64,000 nt of DNA from Rutstroemia sp. NJR-2017a BVV2 (taxonomy: Eukaryota; Ascomycota; Leotiomycetes; Helotiales; Rutstroemiaceae). The DNA is taken from contig NJPS01000042.1 in NCBI GenBank assembly GCA_002946415.1, positions 248,001 through 312,000 on the forward strand. The letters are read 5' to 3'. Positions 51,623 through 60,863 of this stretch are shown here, in pieces (position 1 is the first letter of the stretch; each line of letters begins with the position of its first letter). The position numbers were made by a program, and so were the translations under genes. The notes under the pieces were generated by a model, which saw nothing but the letters and a program-made list of their open reading frames with translations, had not been told where the DNA came from and did no database searches.

Positions 51623-52694
51623 ATGGCCAATCCGCTCATCAGTAATCACCATGGCAAGAACGGCAAGTACACTCAGGCCTTCTTGGACCAGAATGGGCCT
51701 GGAGACGCTCGACCTACAGCTCTTGACATTCTCAAGGACAACGACCGGATCGGTACCATGAAGGACAAGGTGAGCATAGCTGCTGCTAAAAACTAGAACC
51801 AGAACTAACCATAACCAGGTCTTTCTCCTCACCGGGTCCTCGGGAGGAATAGGCATTGAAACCGCCCGTGCGCTCGCCGCAACTGGTGGTAAAGTGTATC
51901 TAGGCGTTCGTGACTTAGAGAAAGGAAAGCAAACTCTTTCCTCGCTCCTCGAACCCAATCGTGTAGAGCTACTCGAGCTCGACATCGGCTCCATGGACAG
52001 CGTCCGCACCGCAGCCAAGACCTTTCTGTCCAAGTCAACCCAGCTCAACGTCTTGATCAACAACGCAGGCATCATGGCATGCCCCGAGGCCAAGACAGCC
52101 GACGGCTTCGAGTCGCAGCTCGCAATCAACTACCTCGGGCACTTCCTTCTCTACAAGCTCCTCGAGCCCACGCTCCTCTCCAGCTCCACGCCCGAGTTCC
52201 ACTCCCGCGTCGTCAACGTCTCGTCCGCGGGCCATCACATGAGCTCCGTTGTGCTCGACAATATTAACCTTGAAGGTGAGTACGAGGCGTGGAAGGCGTA
52301 CGGGAATGCCAAGACGGCTTGTATTTGGATGACGAACGAGATCGAGCGCCGGTACGGGGCCAGGGGTCTGCATGGTCTGGCGTTGATGCCGGGCGGGATT
52401 GCTACGGATCTGCAGCGCCATGTTGATCCGGAAATGCTGAAGCAATGGGGTTCGAGTGAGCCGTCGAGGAAGTACGGGAAGAGTCCGGCGCAGGGCGCGG
52501 CTACGACTATGACGGCTGCGTTTGGGAAGGAGTGGGAGGGTAAGGGGGGTGTTTATCTGGAGGATTGCCAGGAAGCGGGCCCGATCCCGGAGGGGGGCAC
52601 GCTAGCGGTTGGGGTTGCGCCACATGCGTTTGATCCGGAGGGAGAGAAGAAGTTGTGGGCGCTGTCTCTCAAGATGTTGGGCTTGGAGGAGTAG
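51623..52694 (+). CDS. Short-chain dehydrogenase/reductase (retinol-dehydrogenase/WWOX-like)
   Basis: Exons 51623-51769 and 51819-52694 (49-nt intron) give 340 aa. The Rossmann nucleotide site is LTGSSGGIGIE (TGxxxGxG, about 54-61), followed by the LLELDIGS adenine-side motif and NNAG at 130-133. Ser185 (NVSSAGHHMS) and the YGNAK motif (Tyr210, Lys214) complete the catalytic set. The conserved extension near 250-320 (YGKSPAQGAATTMTAA) is typical of fungal enzymes of this branch. It should oxidise or reduce an alcohol/ketone with NAD(P); the substrate is unknown. It stands alone, with no pathway neighbours. No signal peptide; cytosolic or membrane-associated. Confidence 0.93.
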
Positions 52695-54090
52695 GGCGCA
52701 GGAGGCAGATCTATTGAGGGGGTTTTGAGGTTGATGGAGGTGGGGGAAGAGGTATTGTAGCACCGAATGAAGAGAACAAGACAGCGACCCTGACAAAAGA
52801 TTAAATCCTAAGGCAGCCACAAAGGCAGCAAATTCTCATGTGCTTCTCAAATAAGTGACGGCTCAGGGAGGCAACTCTCCGAGTCCTGTTGTATATCTAT
52901 ATTCCGGACAAAAACTGATGTTAGTCCAAGAAAGTTTCTCGTATTTTACAAGGGCTAATGTCAAGCCAGGGATTGAAACTCCGGGATCTCCTTCATAGCC
53001 AAGAGCAAAGTGACACTGCTCCTGCTCGCATTTATTGGTCGATTCCAGCACCTACTACTTCAACTGTCGACCTCGTGAACCTCGAAGCTCTACTAAAACA
53101 ACCAACTAGCCTTCGGATGCCCTTTTTAGCTGTCTTCCGTACAGGGCGGTTTAGTAGCTCCAAGAAACGAAGTTGACGAAGAACCGCCGTTGAACGGTTG
53201 AAGCGGGAAACACAGCGCTAAAACTTCTCGTTTCTGCGCATCCTTTGAACTAACACTACATCTCACCACCATATCTCTGTTACTAATATTTCTCGCCGAG
53301 TTGTCTTCATCGCCATACCTTGACAAGTGTTGTCATATGACTTTCGGGCTGTGCCGAACAACCGAGAAACGGTACTCGGCATGGTTGCCTAGTTTTCGTG
53401 AAGCTCGGCGTGCTTGTGACAATTGTTTTCCTGAGTCTGCCTAGCCGGCTGAGTATGCCGGGCGACGGCCATGCTGCTTGCTTTTTGCTGCGTGTTCTGA
53501 CAATTGCCTGTTTCTGTTAAGTTTGTTCGCTGTCAGCTTCATCCAGGTGACCCTGTTTCTCATGCTGTGTTCCGTTCTTGCCGTTGCCAAACATGCAAGC
53601 CATCATTGAGGCTCTGCATCGTATAGTAGCTTCGGGTGGCTGCTCGAGACACTGCTGAAGAATGAATGTCCGCAAGGCTCCGGAAGCTGGTCCCAAGCGA
53701 CCCCTTAACTAGAGCCTCATTCATGTGACGTGCACTTGCACCAACTCATGTATCAGATGCTTTCTAAGAATCACTTTACGCTGATGCAGGGACATATCTT
53801 GACTGTTATACATCGCTGCTTCTTTTGATGCATTACCTCACGTGCCGTTTCAAATAGAATTTAGGATTTTATGTTGAGTTCATCAATTCGTTCAATTCGT
53901 TCAGTTCGTTATAGTCGTCTATATCCATCGTCTAATAAAAGACGGTCCGTAACATGATCCCTGTGCAAGCAAATAGAAGTCTAAATTTCATGCCTCATTG
54001 CACCTTTCCAATCATATCATCATTACTAACCCCAATGCATTTTTACCATCCCAACATCCAACATTGCTCCGAACCACCTCCTGCTCCTGT
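52695..54090. other. Intergenic region, no gene seen
   Basis: About 1.4 kb. An imperfect TTCGTTCAA tandem repeat lies at about 53886-53910. A small hairpin enclosing AATAAA (about 53929-53944) is followed by CCGTAACA, which resembles an LTR end but lacks a convincing start. Confidence 0.45.
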
Positions 54091-54415
54091 CTAAGTGGAC
54101 CATTTCGTTGGAAATCCAGCGCAGGTAGTGATATCGTTCGAACATTCAGCCACTGAAAGCATATTAGCATCAAGGCACCACACCACTATCAGAGATTCCG
54201 ATATACATACCAACAGAAGCAACGCAGGGATCTGTATCAGCGTCATTACACCCATGCCCACATCTTTCCAGCAGGCAGACATTGAAGGCATTTTCAGCGT
54301 CGTTGCAACTGCACTCTTCGACTCGTGCCATGAGTGATGAACGGATCGAGGCACTAGGGCGTGCACAAACGAGTGCAAGGCCGCTGAGGACAGCAATGAC
54401 TTTGGTGAATTGCAT
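54091..54415 (-). CDS. Small secreted cysteine-rich protein (candidate effector)
   Basis: Exons 54415-54211 and 54152-54091 (58-nt intron) give 88 aa. A clear signal peptide (MQFTKVIAVLSGLALVCARP, cleavage near 18-20) is followed by a short Ser/Arg stretch that may be a propeptide. Eight cysteines then fall within about 50 residues (ECSCNDAENAFNVC, LERCGHGCNDADTDPC, AECSNDITTC), enough for four disulfides. I recognise no named family; the spacing is not that of a hydrophobin or a CFEM domain. Small size, secretion and an even cysteine number fit an apoplastic effector or antimicrobial peptide. Both splice junctions are in phase and the second exon supplies two of the cysteines, which supports the model. 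Confidence 0.72.
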
Positions 54416-56411
54416 GATGGATGATGGATGATATGGCTGCTGAAGGCGGAAGCGTGTATCTCAGGTCGAAGTTCGATGTGGTTTTGGTTGGCGAGTTCGA
54501 GAGATTTGATTGAAGAGTAGTTACTTCAAATAAACGGCAGGAAGTCTCAAGGAGTACTTATACTCTACTCAGCTTACATCACCACATCAATCCAGCCCCT
54601 CACATCAGCGGCGTATCCCATTCCATCCCCTTACATACACGTTCCCCTCTCGCTACCATAATTCTCCCCCAACATTCCCTGGCACGATCATCGAACACGA
54701 GTTTATCTCTCCCAGTACTCACCGCAATGTACCTTCTTACCAACTCATCCCATCCCGTCCATCACCGACGAATCTCCTTCCACCAGGCCGCGAATCGCAA
54801 ATGCTTACCTCGACGTCGTGCAGCTCCGAGAATCATCAACTGGCTGATATGAGCGGTGATAGATGCTCGATTCGGCTATGCGAGATGCACGCTGCAGAGT
54901 GGTAGACACCCGATTGATCGGGCGGTTGCGCGCTACTGCATGCAGGAGTAAGGCGCGATAACGATTGCAGACATCCATGCGTTCGTCGTTCGATAGTTTT
55001 TCCGTCGGTGGTTCCCACATGCTGGACGTCATGTCATGTCATTATTTAATTTTTCTCTTTGCTAACTTAAGTAGATTATACTTCTTTTTCTTATGCTCTT
55101 TTATTTCTGAAGCATTCTTACCTCGTCTTTCCGTACCTATCTATGCTCACCTGCAGGCCATGCATAGTCAGCAAGCAGCGTAGGGAAAACAAAAACTCGA
55201 ATCGAAAAGAGCCTCTTTCGGCTGCACGAATCAGTCTAGCTGCATATCTATATATGCATGTGTGAATATGTTCGGCCGACGGCGATTCTAATCTGCAGTC
55301 CACAATCTTGCATTGGAGCTTCTTGAATAGGGAGGACGGTCCGCGGTCAATTAATGTACTGTATATCGTGCTGGGCGGTGAATTTTTCTTATTCCACTGA
55401 AGTGGAGTGAATGAGTAAGTGATTAGATAAAAGTTCAAGGTTCAATTACTGTGACACTCTAGATCTTCGTACTTTCTTCGTACTGGGTATTTCCCTTTTT
55501 TTTTTTCAATTTCAAATAACTTTAGAAAAAAAAAATTATCAGCTCAGTTCGTATAAGCATGTGCTGTGCAGGATATATGTCTAGGTATGAATGGTACGTG
55601 CCAAGTATTTACGTTATAGAATCGCAGTATCTTTTGTGTAATCACACTCGAGTGAGTGATTTGGTGTGAGATCGTCCAGACCATATATGCTGAACTCAGA
55701 TCATCTTGATTCCATGCATACATGCACTTATGTTCTATCGACTTGGATTCGATTTTTCGGCCGAACAATTTTCGCTATGGCTCTGGGTTACGAGGCCCGG
55801 CATGGTTACAAGCTCTGAACAGTACAGCACAGAAGAAGGATGCTGGTTTTGGTGGCGTGTTTGCGGTTCTGGCGGATATGATGATATCAGTCAAAGTCAA
55901 GGTGCTTGCTGGAAGAGAGAGATGCATGCAGTAAGAGAAATCTTCTACTCGTCTCAAGCGGACGAGCTCTTGCGTCAAAGAAGAATGAATGAATGAATGA
56001 ATGAATATTCATCCATAACTCAGCTAGGTCTCTACCGTACCAAGGTCCGCACAAGTTCCGAGCACCGAAGCAAACGTGCGTTCTTCTCAAACATCGTTCT
56101 CGGATAAGGGGGATTTAATATACATATGCATGCATACACCTCGAGCTCGAAGACGAAAGGAGTTCTTTTCATTCCCCGGAAACAAAAGTTGGGTTTTTTT
56201 TATCATTAAAAGAGACCTTGAAATTCTAAAAACAAGGAGAGAAGATATATTTCTTCTAACGAGTGTGCTAGAGGAAGCAATTACAAGCATCGCCAATGCT
56301 GTGAAGAATCCTTTTTTACGTCGCATCAGTGCAGTATATAGGCATAAACAACACTTTGTGATGTTACGTGTCGCTGTGATAGCTAGTATCATGTGGAAGT
56401 CGATACTAGGA
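54416..56411. other. Intergenic region, no gene seen
   Basis: About 2 kb, AT-rich toward the right. It holds an A/T homopolymer pair at about 55495-55535, two CTTCGTAC motifs (about 55464-55482) and a GAAT tandem repeat at 55983-56006. Short overlapping frames have no domain. Confidence 0.5.
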
Positions 56412-56712
56412 CGTTAGGGTTAATATTAGACTTCGAGGCAAGGTACCAGGGTTCTGTCCGATACAATTATTCGGTACGATTGTATTGTGGTGATACCTGA
56501 GTAAAGAATACTATTTGAGTTGAGCACAAATCTTCTATCAACTAAGTAAATCCAATCTATTGTATAAGACCTTTGTACTCTTCGGACCCCTTGGACCTCG
56601 AGAGTCCCCAGGGTCCATTATGTGACTGTCTTTGTGATGATCCCCACCTGAGGTTCTACTACCATTCCATGTGACTGAGCCTAGGGCTCTCAGGCCTTAA
56701 CAGGTTGTAACA
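56412..56712 (-). mobile_element. Candidate solo LTR, minus orientation
   Basis: Read on the minus strand the block begins TGTTACAACC at 56712 and ends near CCCTAACG at 56412, a one-base departure from a TGTTA/TAACA inverted terminus. It shares a CCTAGGCTCAG motif with the CTTAGGCTCAG near the start of the LTR-like block at 39429. No target duplication (tagga against tgcga) and no internal element are visible. It ends 23 bp from the stop codon of the HET gene. Confidence 0.35.
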
Positions 56713-56735
56713 TGCGATTAGAATAAGAGAAACTC

Positions 56736-58616
56736 CTAGGAGAGAAAAACCCATCGACCGCCTCCACCAAAATGTTTATTAGCCCATGTATCAAACCTTG
56801 AATCTCCAAGGAAACTCTGGTCAATTTGTACATAAGCAGCACCTATTACCTGGTATTTTGGATAAGAGTCGTCTGTGACAGAGCTTTCCCGTTTTCGAAG
56901 AACCACAGGTTCGCTGCAACCTCTGATATAACAAATTATATCGCCGGTCTGGGTGGCTGAGGGAGCTAAGCCAATAAAGCCAGTCTGAGTTACCATAAGT
57001 CGCATAGAGCCCAGAAAAATTTCAGACATCATGTCTGTATATCTTCCTTGATCGGAAGAGTGATATGACGAATGCCATAGGGAGAGTGACTTCTTGAGAC
57101 GGCTTCTCTTAGATTCAGATTGTGCCCAATCTTGTAGACTGAGTGACCCTATCTTTAAGGATGAATTGTCGTCCAGCCAGCGCAACAGCGGAAGACCTTG
57201 TAATGCCTTTTGGGTTTCCGGCTTCCACAGGTTGTAAAAGCAGTCTTCGGTAGTGCTAAAATTGCGTATTAACTGACTCGAGCATAGATTTTGCGCTATA
57301 GCATTTGCAATGCCTGATGGGTAATTGCTCTGGAGATTGTGCGAAATAGCGAGTGCGAGCTCATCTTTTCCATCGACTTCGATCTTTTGAGCAGATGGTT
57401 CACCAGCTTCTCTTGTTGTACTTATATATGAGCTCAGTGCGCACACACTACCCAAAACATCCCCCTTCGTCCGTAGGATCCCGGATTCCTGTGTGTCGAA
57501 GATTGGAACGCCAATCTGTGGCTTTCTCTCTCTGAGCTTTCGATCTTCCTGGATAGTTCTTGGTCTTGACCAAAAATTAGCCCAATCACGTACCCATGAT
57601 GGCTGGCGATCATCGCAACAATCGAGACCCCTTAAACAGATAGAATCCAGAGACTTCTCCAAAACAAACATCGCCTTTGTCATATTTTCATGAATCTGTG
57701 CAAGAGATTGTTGGTAATTCGGCAAAGGGATAATTTTGTGACCATCAGAGGTCAATCCTAAAAGTGCATAGATCTTGTCGCGAGGGTCTGTTGCTAGTGC
57801 GTAATGGCTCCACTGTAGAGCTTCGTAGAGTGTTATTGGCCCTTGAGAATTGGAAAGGAAGCGGGATCGAAATCGATGGAGCTGGGCAATATTCTGAGAT
57901 GACCGACACACCTCAGAGATCTCTGCAGTATGCTCTCCTAGAAACGTTACAGCGTCTAAGATAGATTGCCATGATATTTTGGTGTTGCCGAATATTATCT
58001 TAATGTCAGAGCCAGAGGCAAGTTCTTGGATAACCCAGACTCTTCTCCAGTAATCCAAGTTGAAAAAATCCTCGAATATCCTCCACCGTTGTTGTTCCCA
58101 TTGTTTTGCAATTGATGGTTCAACTCCAAAACCTAAGCTCGGTTCTTTAAAACCTAGAAATGCAGTCCGTCTCCTAGAAGGAAGCCATTCGAACATTCTG
58201 TTCTTCAAAAAGTATACAACAGCTGCGGCGATATTCTTCTCGTCGTTGCCGATCCACGCGATGACATTTTTAGCTTTGGAGTATATCTGCTGCATGTTGC
58301 GAACCTGAAGGCCTCGTTCCTCCAGATCACTTTGATTGATACACAATGCATCGGCCCATATCCTTTTATAACCGTGAAGCTGTAGCTGTTTTAAGGCCGC
58401 CTCCAGATTAGCTCCAACTCCAACAGGAGAACCATCCACTATGATGTGCTTTTTATCAGCCTGTCCGCCCCAACAATATGACAGTGCAGAATATGGGCCC
58501 GGATCAATCAAAGAGATATATTCTAAGGTGCATTGGAGTTGGCCATTATCCGTGGCATCATGTATGACTATCATTCGAATTTCGTACGATAATAGGTCCA
58601 GATGTCTATACTGCAT
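56736..58616 (-). CDS. HET-domain (heterokaryon incompatibility) protein
   Basis: Single exon, 626 aa; I use the ATG at 58616 (MQYRHLDLLSYEIRMIVI) because the frame upstream has no earlier ATG. The N-terminal HET domain (about 40-190) contains YSALSYCWGG, the KRIWADALCINQSDLEERG block, QIYSKAKNVIAWIG and, further on, WRRVWVIQELASGSDI. ATDPRDKIYALLGL follows near 300. The C-terminal half has no known effector domain; FLGSMRLMVTQTGFIGLAPS and PVVLRKRE are the usual tail motifs of this family. HET proteins mediate allorecognition and induced cell death on fusion of unlike strains, although most copies have no tested role. The frame is intact. Confidence 0.92.
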   Translation of the reverse strand: MQYRHLDLLSYEIRMIVIHDATDNGQLQCTLEYISLIDPGPYSALSYCWGGQADKKHIIVDGSPVGVGANLEAALKQLQLHGYKRIWADALCINQSDLEERGLQVRNMQQIYSKAKNVIAWIGNDEKNIAAAVVYFLKNRMFEWLPSRRRTAFLGFKEPSLGFGVEPSIAKQWEQQRWRIFEDFFNLDYWRRVWVIQELASGSDIKIIFGNTKISWQSILDAVTFLGEHTAEISEVCRSSQNIAQLHRFRSRFLSNSQGPITLYEALQWSHYALATDPRDKIYALLGLTSDGHKIIPLPNYQQSLAQIHENMTKAMFVLEKSLDSICLRGLDCCDDRQPSWVRDWANFWSRPRTIQEDRKLRERKPQIGVPIFDTQESGILRTKGDVLGSVCALSSYISTTREAGEPSAQKIEVDGKDELALAISHNLQSNYPSGIANAIAQNLCSSQLIRNFSTTEDCFYNLWKPETQKALQGLPLLRWLDDNSSLKIGSLSLQDWAQSESKRSRLKKSLSLWHSSYHSSDQGRYTDMMSEIFLGSMRLMVTQTGFIGLAPSATQTGDIICYIRGCSEPVVLRKRESSVTDDSYPKYQVIGAAYVQIDQSFLGDSRFDTWANKHFGGGGRWVFLS

Positions 58617-59241
58617 ATTCGCTATTGATATTCCTGTCAAACCGGCGGCATTTGTATTCTCTGAAGAAAATTTGTAGGGAGTTCGATATGTCTTAAAGCA
58701 CTAGATTACCAGTCAATCAGATGGCCGCTGAAATTTGCAATATCCTAGCTGACAGTGAATGTGGAAATATATCTTCATCACTTACATTAACAACTAGAGC
58801 CCACACAATAAAGCTAAAAAAGTAATGTGCATAACGCCAGGTTACTCATTCTCCTCAACCGGGCATATGAGTTTAATAAAAGTAGTGACTAGGTCTGCAC
58901 AGGGTTTCAGGTTGACAGTTGACAGTTTCATATATATTTCGGCCCAAGGGTGTCTTTCTGCGAAGGGACCCACAACTGAGAAGGTAACTAACTGTGCCTC
59001 AACATCCCTCGCGTATAACCAGGATGCGAGAGCATACGGGGTTCTACTTGTAATGCCTGTACCCCATTTTATGCTAACCATAACAGTATAGTACCCCGAC
59101 ATTCATCTCCCCTTTTACACAAACCCATCCAACCACCCCTACACACCCCATTCAAACTCCACTCCAACAAACTCATACAAACCAACACCAACCCAACCAG
59201 CCCAAACCATCTTTATAACATTACATTGAGCAAAACCAAGC
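58617..59241. other. Intergenic region upstream of the 5S gene
   Basis: About 0.6 kb with the HET gene promoter; no gene seen. Short frames around 58825-59102 have no features. Confidence 0.5.
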
Positions 59242-59361
59242 ACATACGACCATAGATCAAGGAGCCCTGGGCATCCCGTCCGCTCTGCCATACATAAGCC
59301 TTGAATCGGTGGATTAGTAGTTGGGTGGGTGACCACCAGCGAATCCCCACTGTTGTATGTT
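59242..59361 (+). rRNA. rrf: 5S ribosomal RNA
   Basis: A 120-nt match to fungal 5S rRNA, with ACATACGACCATA at the start, GCATCCCGTCCGCTCTGCCA in the middle, TTAGTAGTTGGGTGGGTGACC and CAGCGAATCCC later, and TTGTATGTT at the end. Helix I pairs fully (ACATACGAC with GTTGTATGT, one G-U). Helix II pairs GATCAAGG with CCTTGAATC, and GTGG with CCAC further along; GGTGG-GTGA-CCACC forms the hairpin. These stems differ from the Neurospora 5S I remember by paired changes, so the copy is probably functional. It is part of the 60S subunit and is transcribed by RNA polymerase III with an internal promoter. Confidence 0.93.
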
Positions 59362-59392
59362 TCTTTTGCTTTTGCTTTTGCTTTTGCTCTTC
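59362..59392 (+). terminator. Pol III terminator: repeated T4 runs (TTTTGC)n
   Basis: Directly after the 5S 3' end comes TCTTTTGC followed by repeated CTTTTG units, giving at least four T4 tracts on the RNA-like strand, the standard RNA polymerase III stop. Confidence 0.75.
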
Positions 59393-60863
59393 TTGCCCTG
59401 CCCAGCCAGCTATCCCTCCTTTCTGTATTATCTTTTCTCCTTTTGTCTTTCTTCCTATTTCTTTAACTCCCCTTTTCGCCTTCTACTTTATATCCTCTTC
59501 TCTCCCCCTCTCCCCTCTCCCCCTTTCTCTTCTCTCCCTCCCCCCCTCCTATCCCTCATTCTTCTCTCTCCCCTCTCTCTCTCTTCCCCTTCTCTCTCTC
59601 TCCCCTCTCTCCCCTCTTCCCCTTTCTCCTCCTCCCTCTCATCTTCTCTCCCCCTTTCTCTTCTCTCCCCCCGTCCTGTCCCTCCTTCTTATCTCTCATC
59701 TCTCATCTCAGCCACTCATCCACCCCAAGACCCCAAGACCCCAAGACCCCAAGACCAAGATACAATATATCATCATCCTCGCCATCATCACCATCACCAT
59801 CCATCACAACCAACGTAAAAAGTACTCCATATACGAAATGCAAAATAGACCGAGCAAGTTATATTACACATTACATCACATCACGTCACATTATAAGAAG
59901 TTTATATCAATCAACATCACATCTCATCTCATTTCATCTCATCTCATCTAATCCCATAAACCCCCTCCCTCCCCTCCTCCCCCACCCCAAAAGTCTAGGT
60001 AGCATAACTGTATAACCGCACACATCTTATCTCTTACCTCCTCAAGAAAATGAATAAATGAACGAGCTTACCAGTTAGTTATTCGTATCCCAACCATACT
60101 GCATTCATTGTATATATAAATAATCATAATCCTGAAAAGGTATAAACATGATCCTCCAGCCCAGCACCCATCAATCAATCAATCATCAGAGTCAAATAAA
60201 TCACCCTTGTATATCTCCAGAACCCTCAAATACATATCCACGCACTCCCCATCCCCTCAAGCCAACGCACCCATCGGATCCCAAAGCGGCAACACCAACG
60301 GCTCCCCCTTCAAAACATCCCTAACCCCCTTCGCCACAAACCTCGGCTCAAAAACGCCTTTCCCATCCATCTCGCCTACAGTACCGAATTCACCAGCACC
60401 AGCACCAGCACCAGCACCAGCACCAGCACCAGCACCAGCACCAGCACCAGCAACAAATACAGTACCGTTCTTCCTTCGCTCCTTCGACGAGGAAAATACA
60501 TGGACCAACAAAAAGAAAAGCCTACCTTCTGCATCTTCTCATCCTTCTTCTTTCTTTCTTTCTTTGTTCTTGGTCGCTGATTTATTGATTCACTCTATCC
60601 ATGCATACGCTTGCTTCATAAACTGAACTGACTAACCCCTTTCCTTTCCTTTCCCAGCTCCCTGTAGTAACTAACCCGTGCTTCCGTGCCAACCGAGAAT
60701 TCCAACTGGGAAAAATAAATCAACACGCTATGCTCACCCACCCTGCCTTGCCTACCCCTCACACAACCACCCGCTCGCACGCAGGCTTCCTTCTATCAAA
60801 AAAATGCCGAATCTCAACCAAAACCCCCTGCTCCCCAAAACTTCACAGCATAGACAAATCCCC
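59393..60863. other. Low-complexity pyrimidine-rich intergenic region
   Basis: About 1.5 kb between the 5S gene and the 3' end of the TBC gene. From 59.45 to 59.71 kb it is almost pure C/T. Then come CCAAGACC tandem copies (about 59724-59758) and CATCT repeats (about 59918-59949). Long open frames here are composition artefacts. Confidence 0.6.
60391..60451. repeat. Hexanucleotide tandem repeat (CACCAG)n
   Basis: About ten uninterrupted copies of caccag, about 0.4 kb downstream of the TBC gene stop codon. A likely length-variable microsatellite. Confidence 0.95.

Noticed and set aside
53515..53954. Third LTR-like end (AATAAA hairpin followed by CCGTAACA)
   Set aside because: Several possible TGTTA starts (53515, 53804), no target duplication, no internal TATA at a sensible position; too ambiguous to call.
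59301..59951. 216-codon plus-strand frame
   Set aside because: Begins inside the 5S rRNA gene and runs through a C/T tract; composition artefact.
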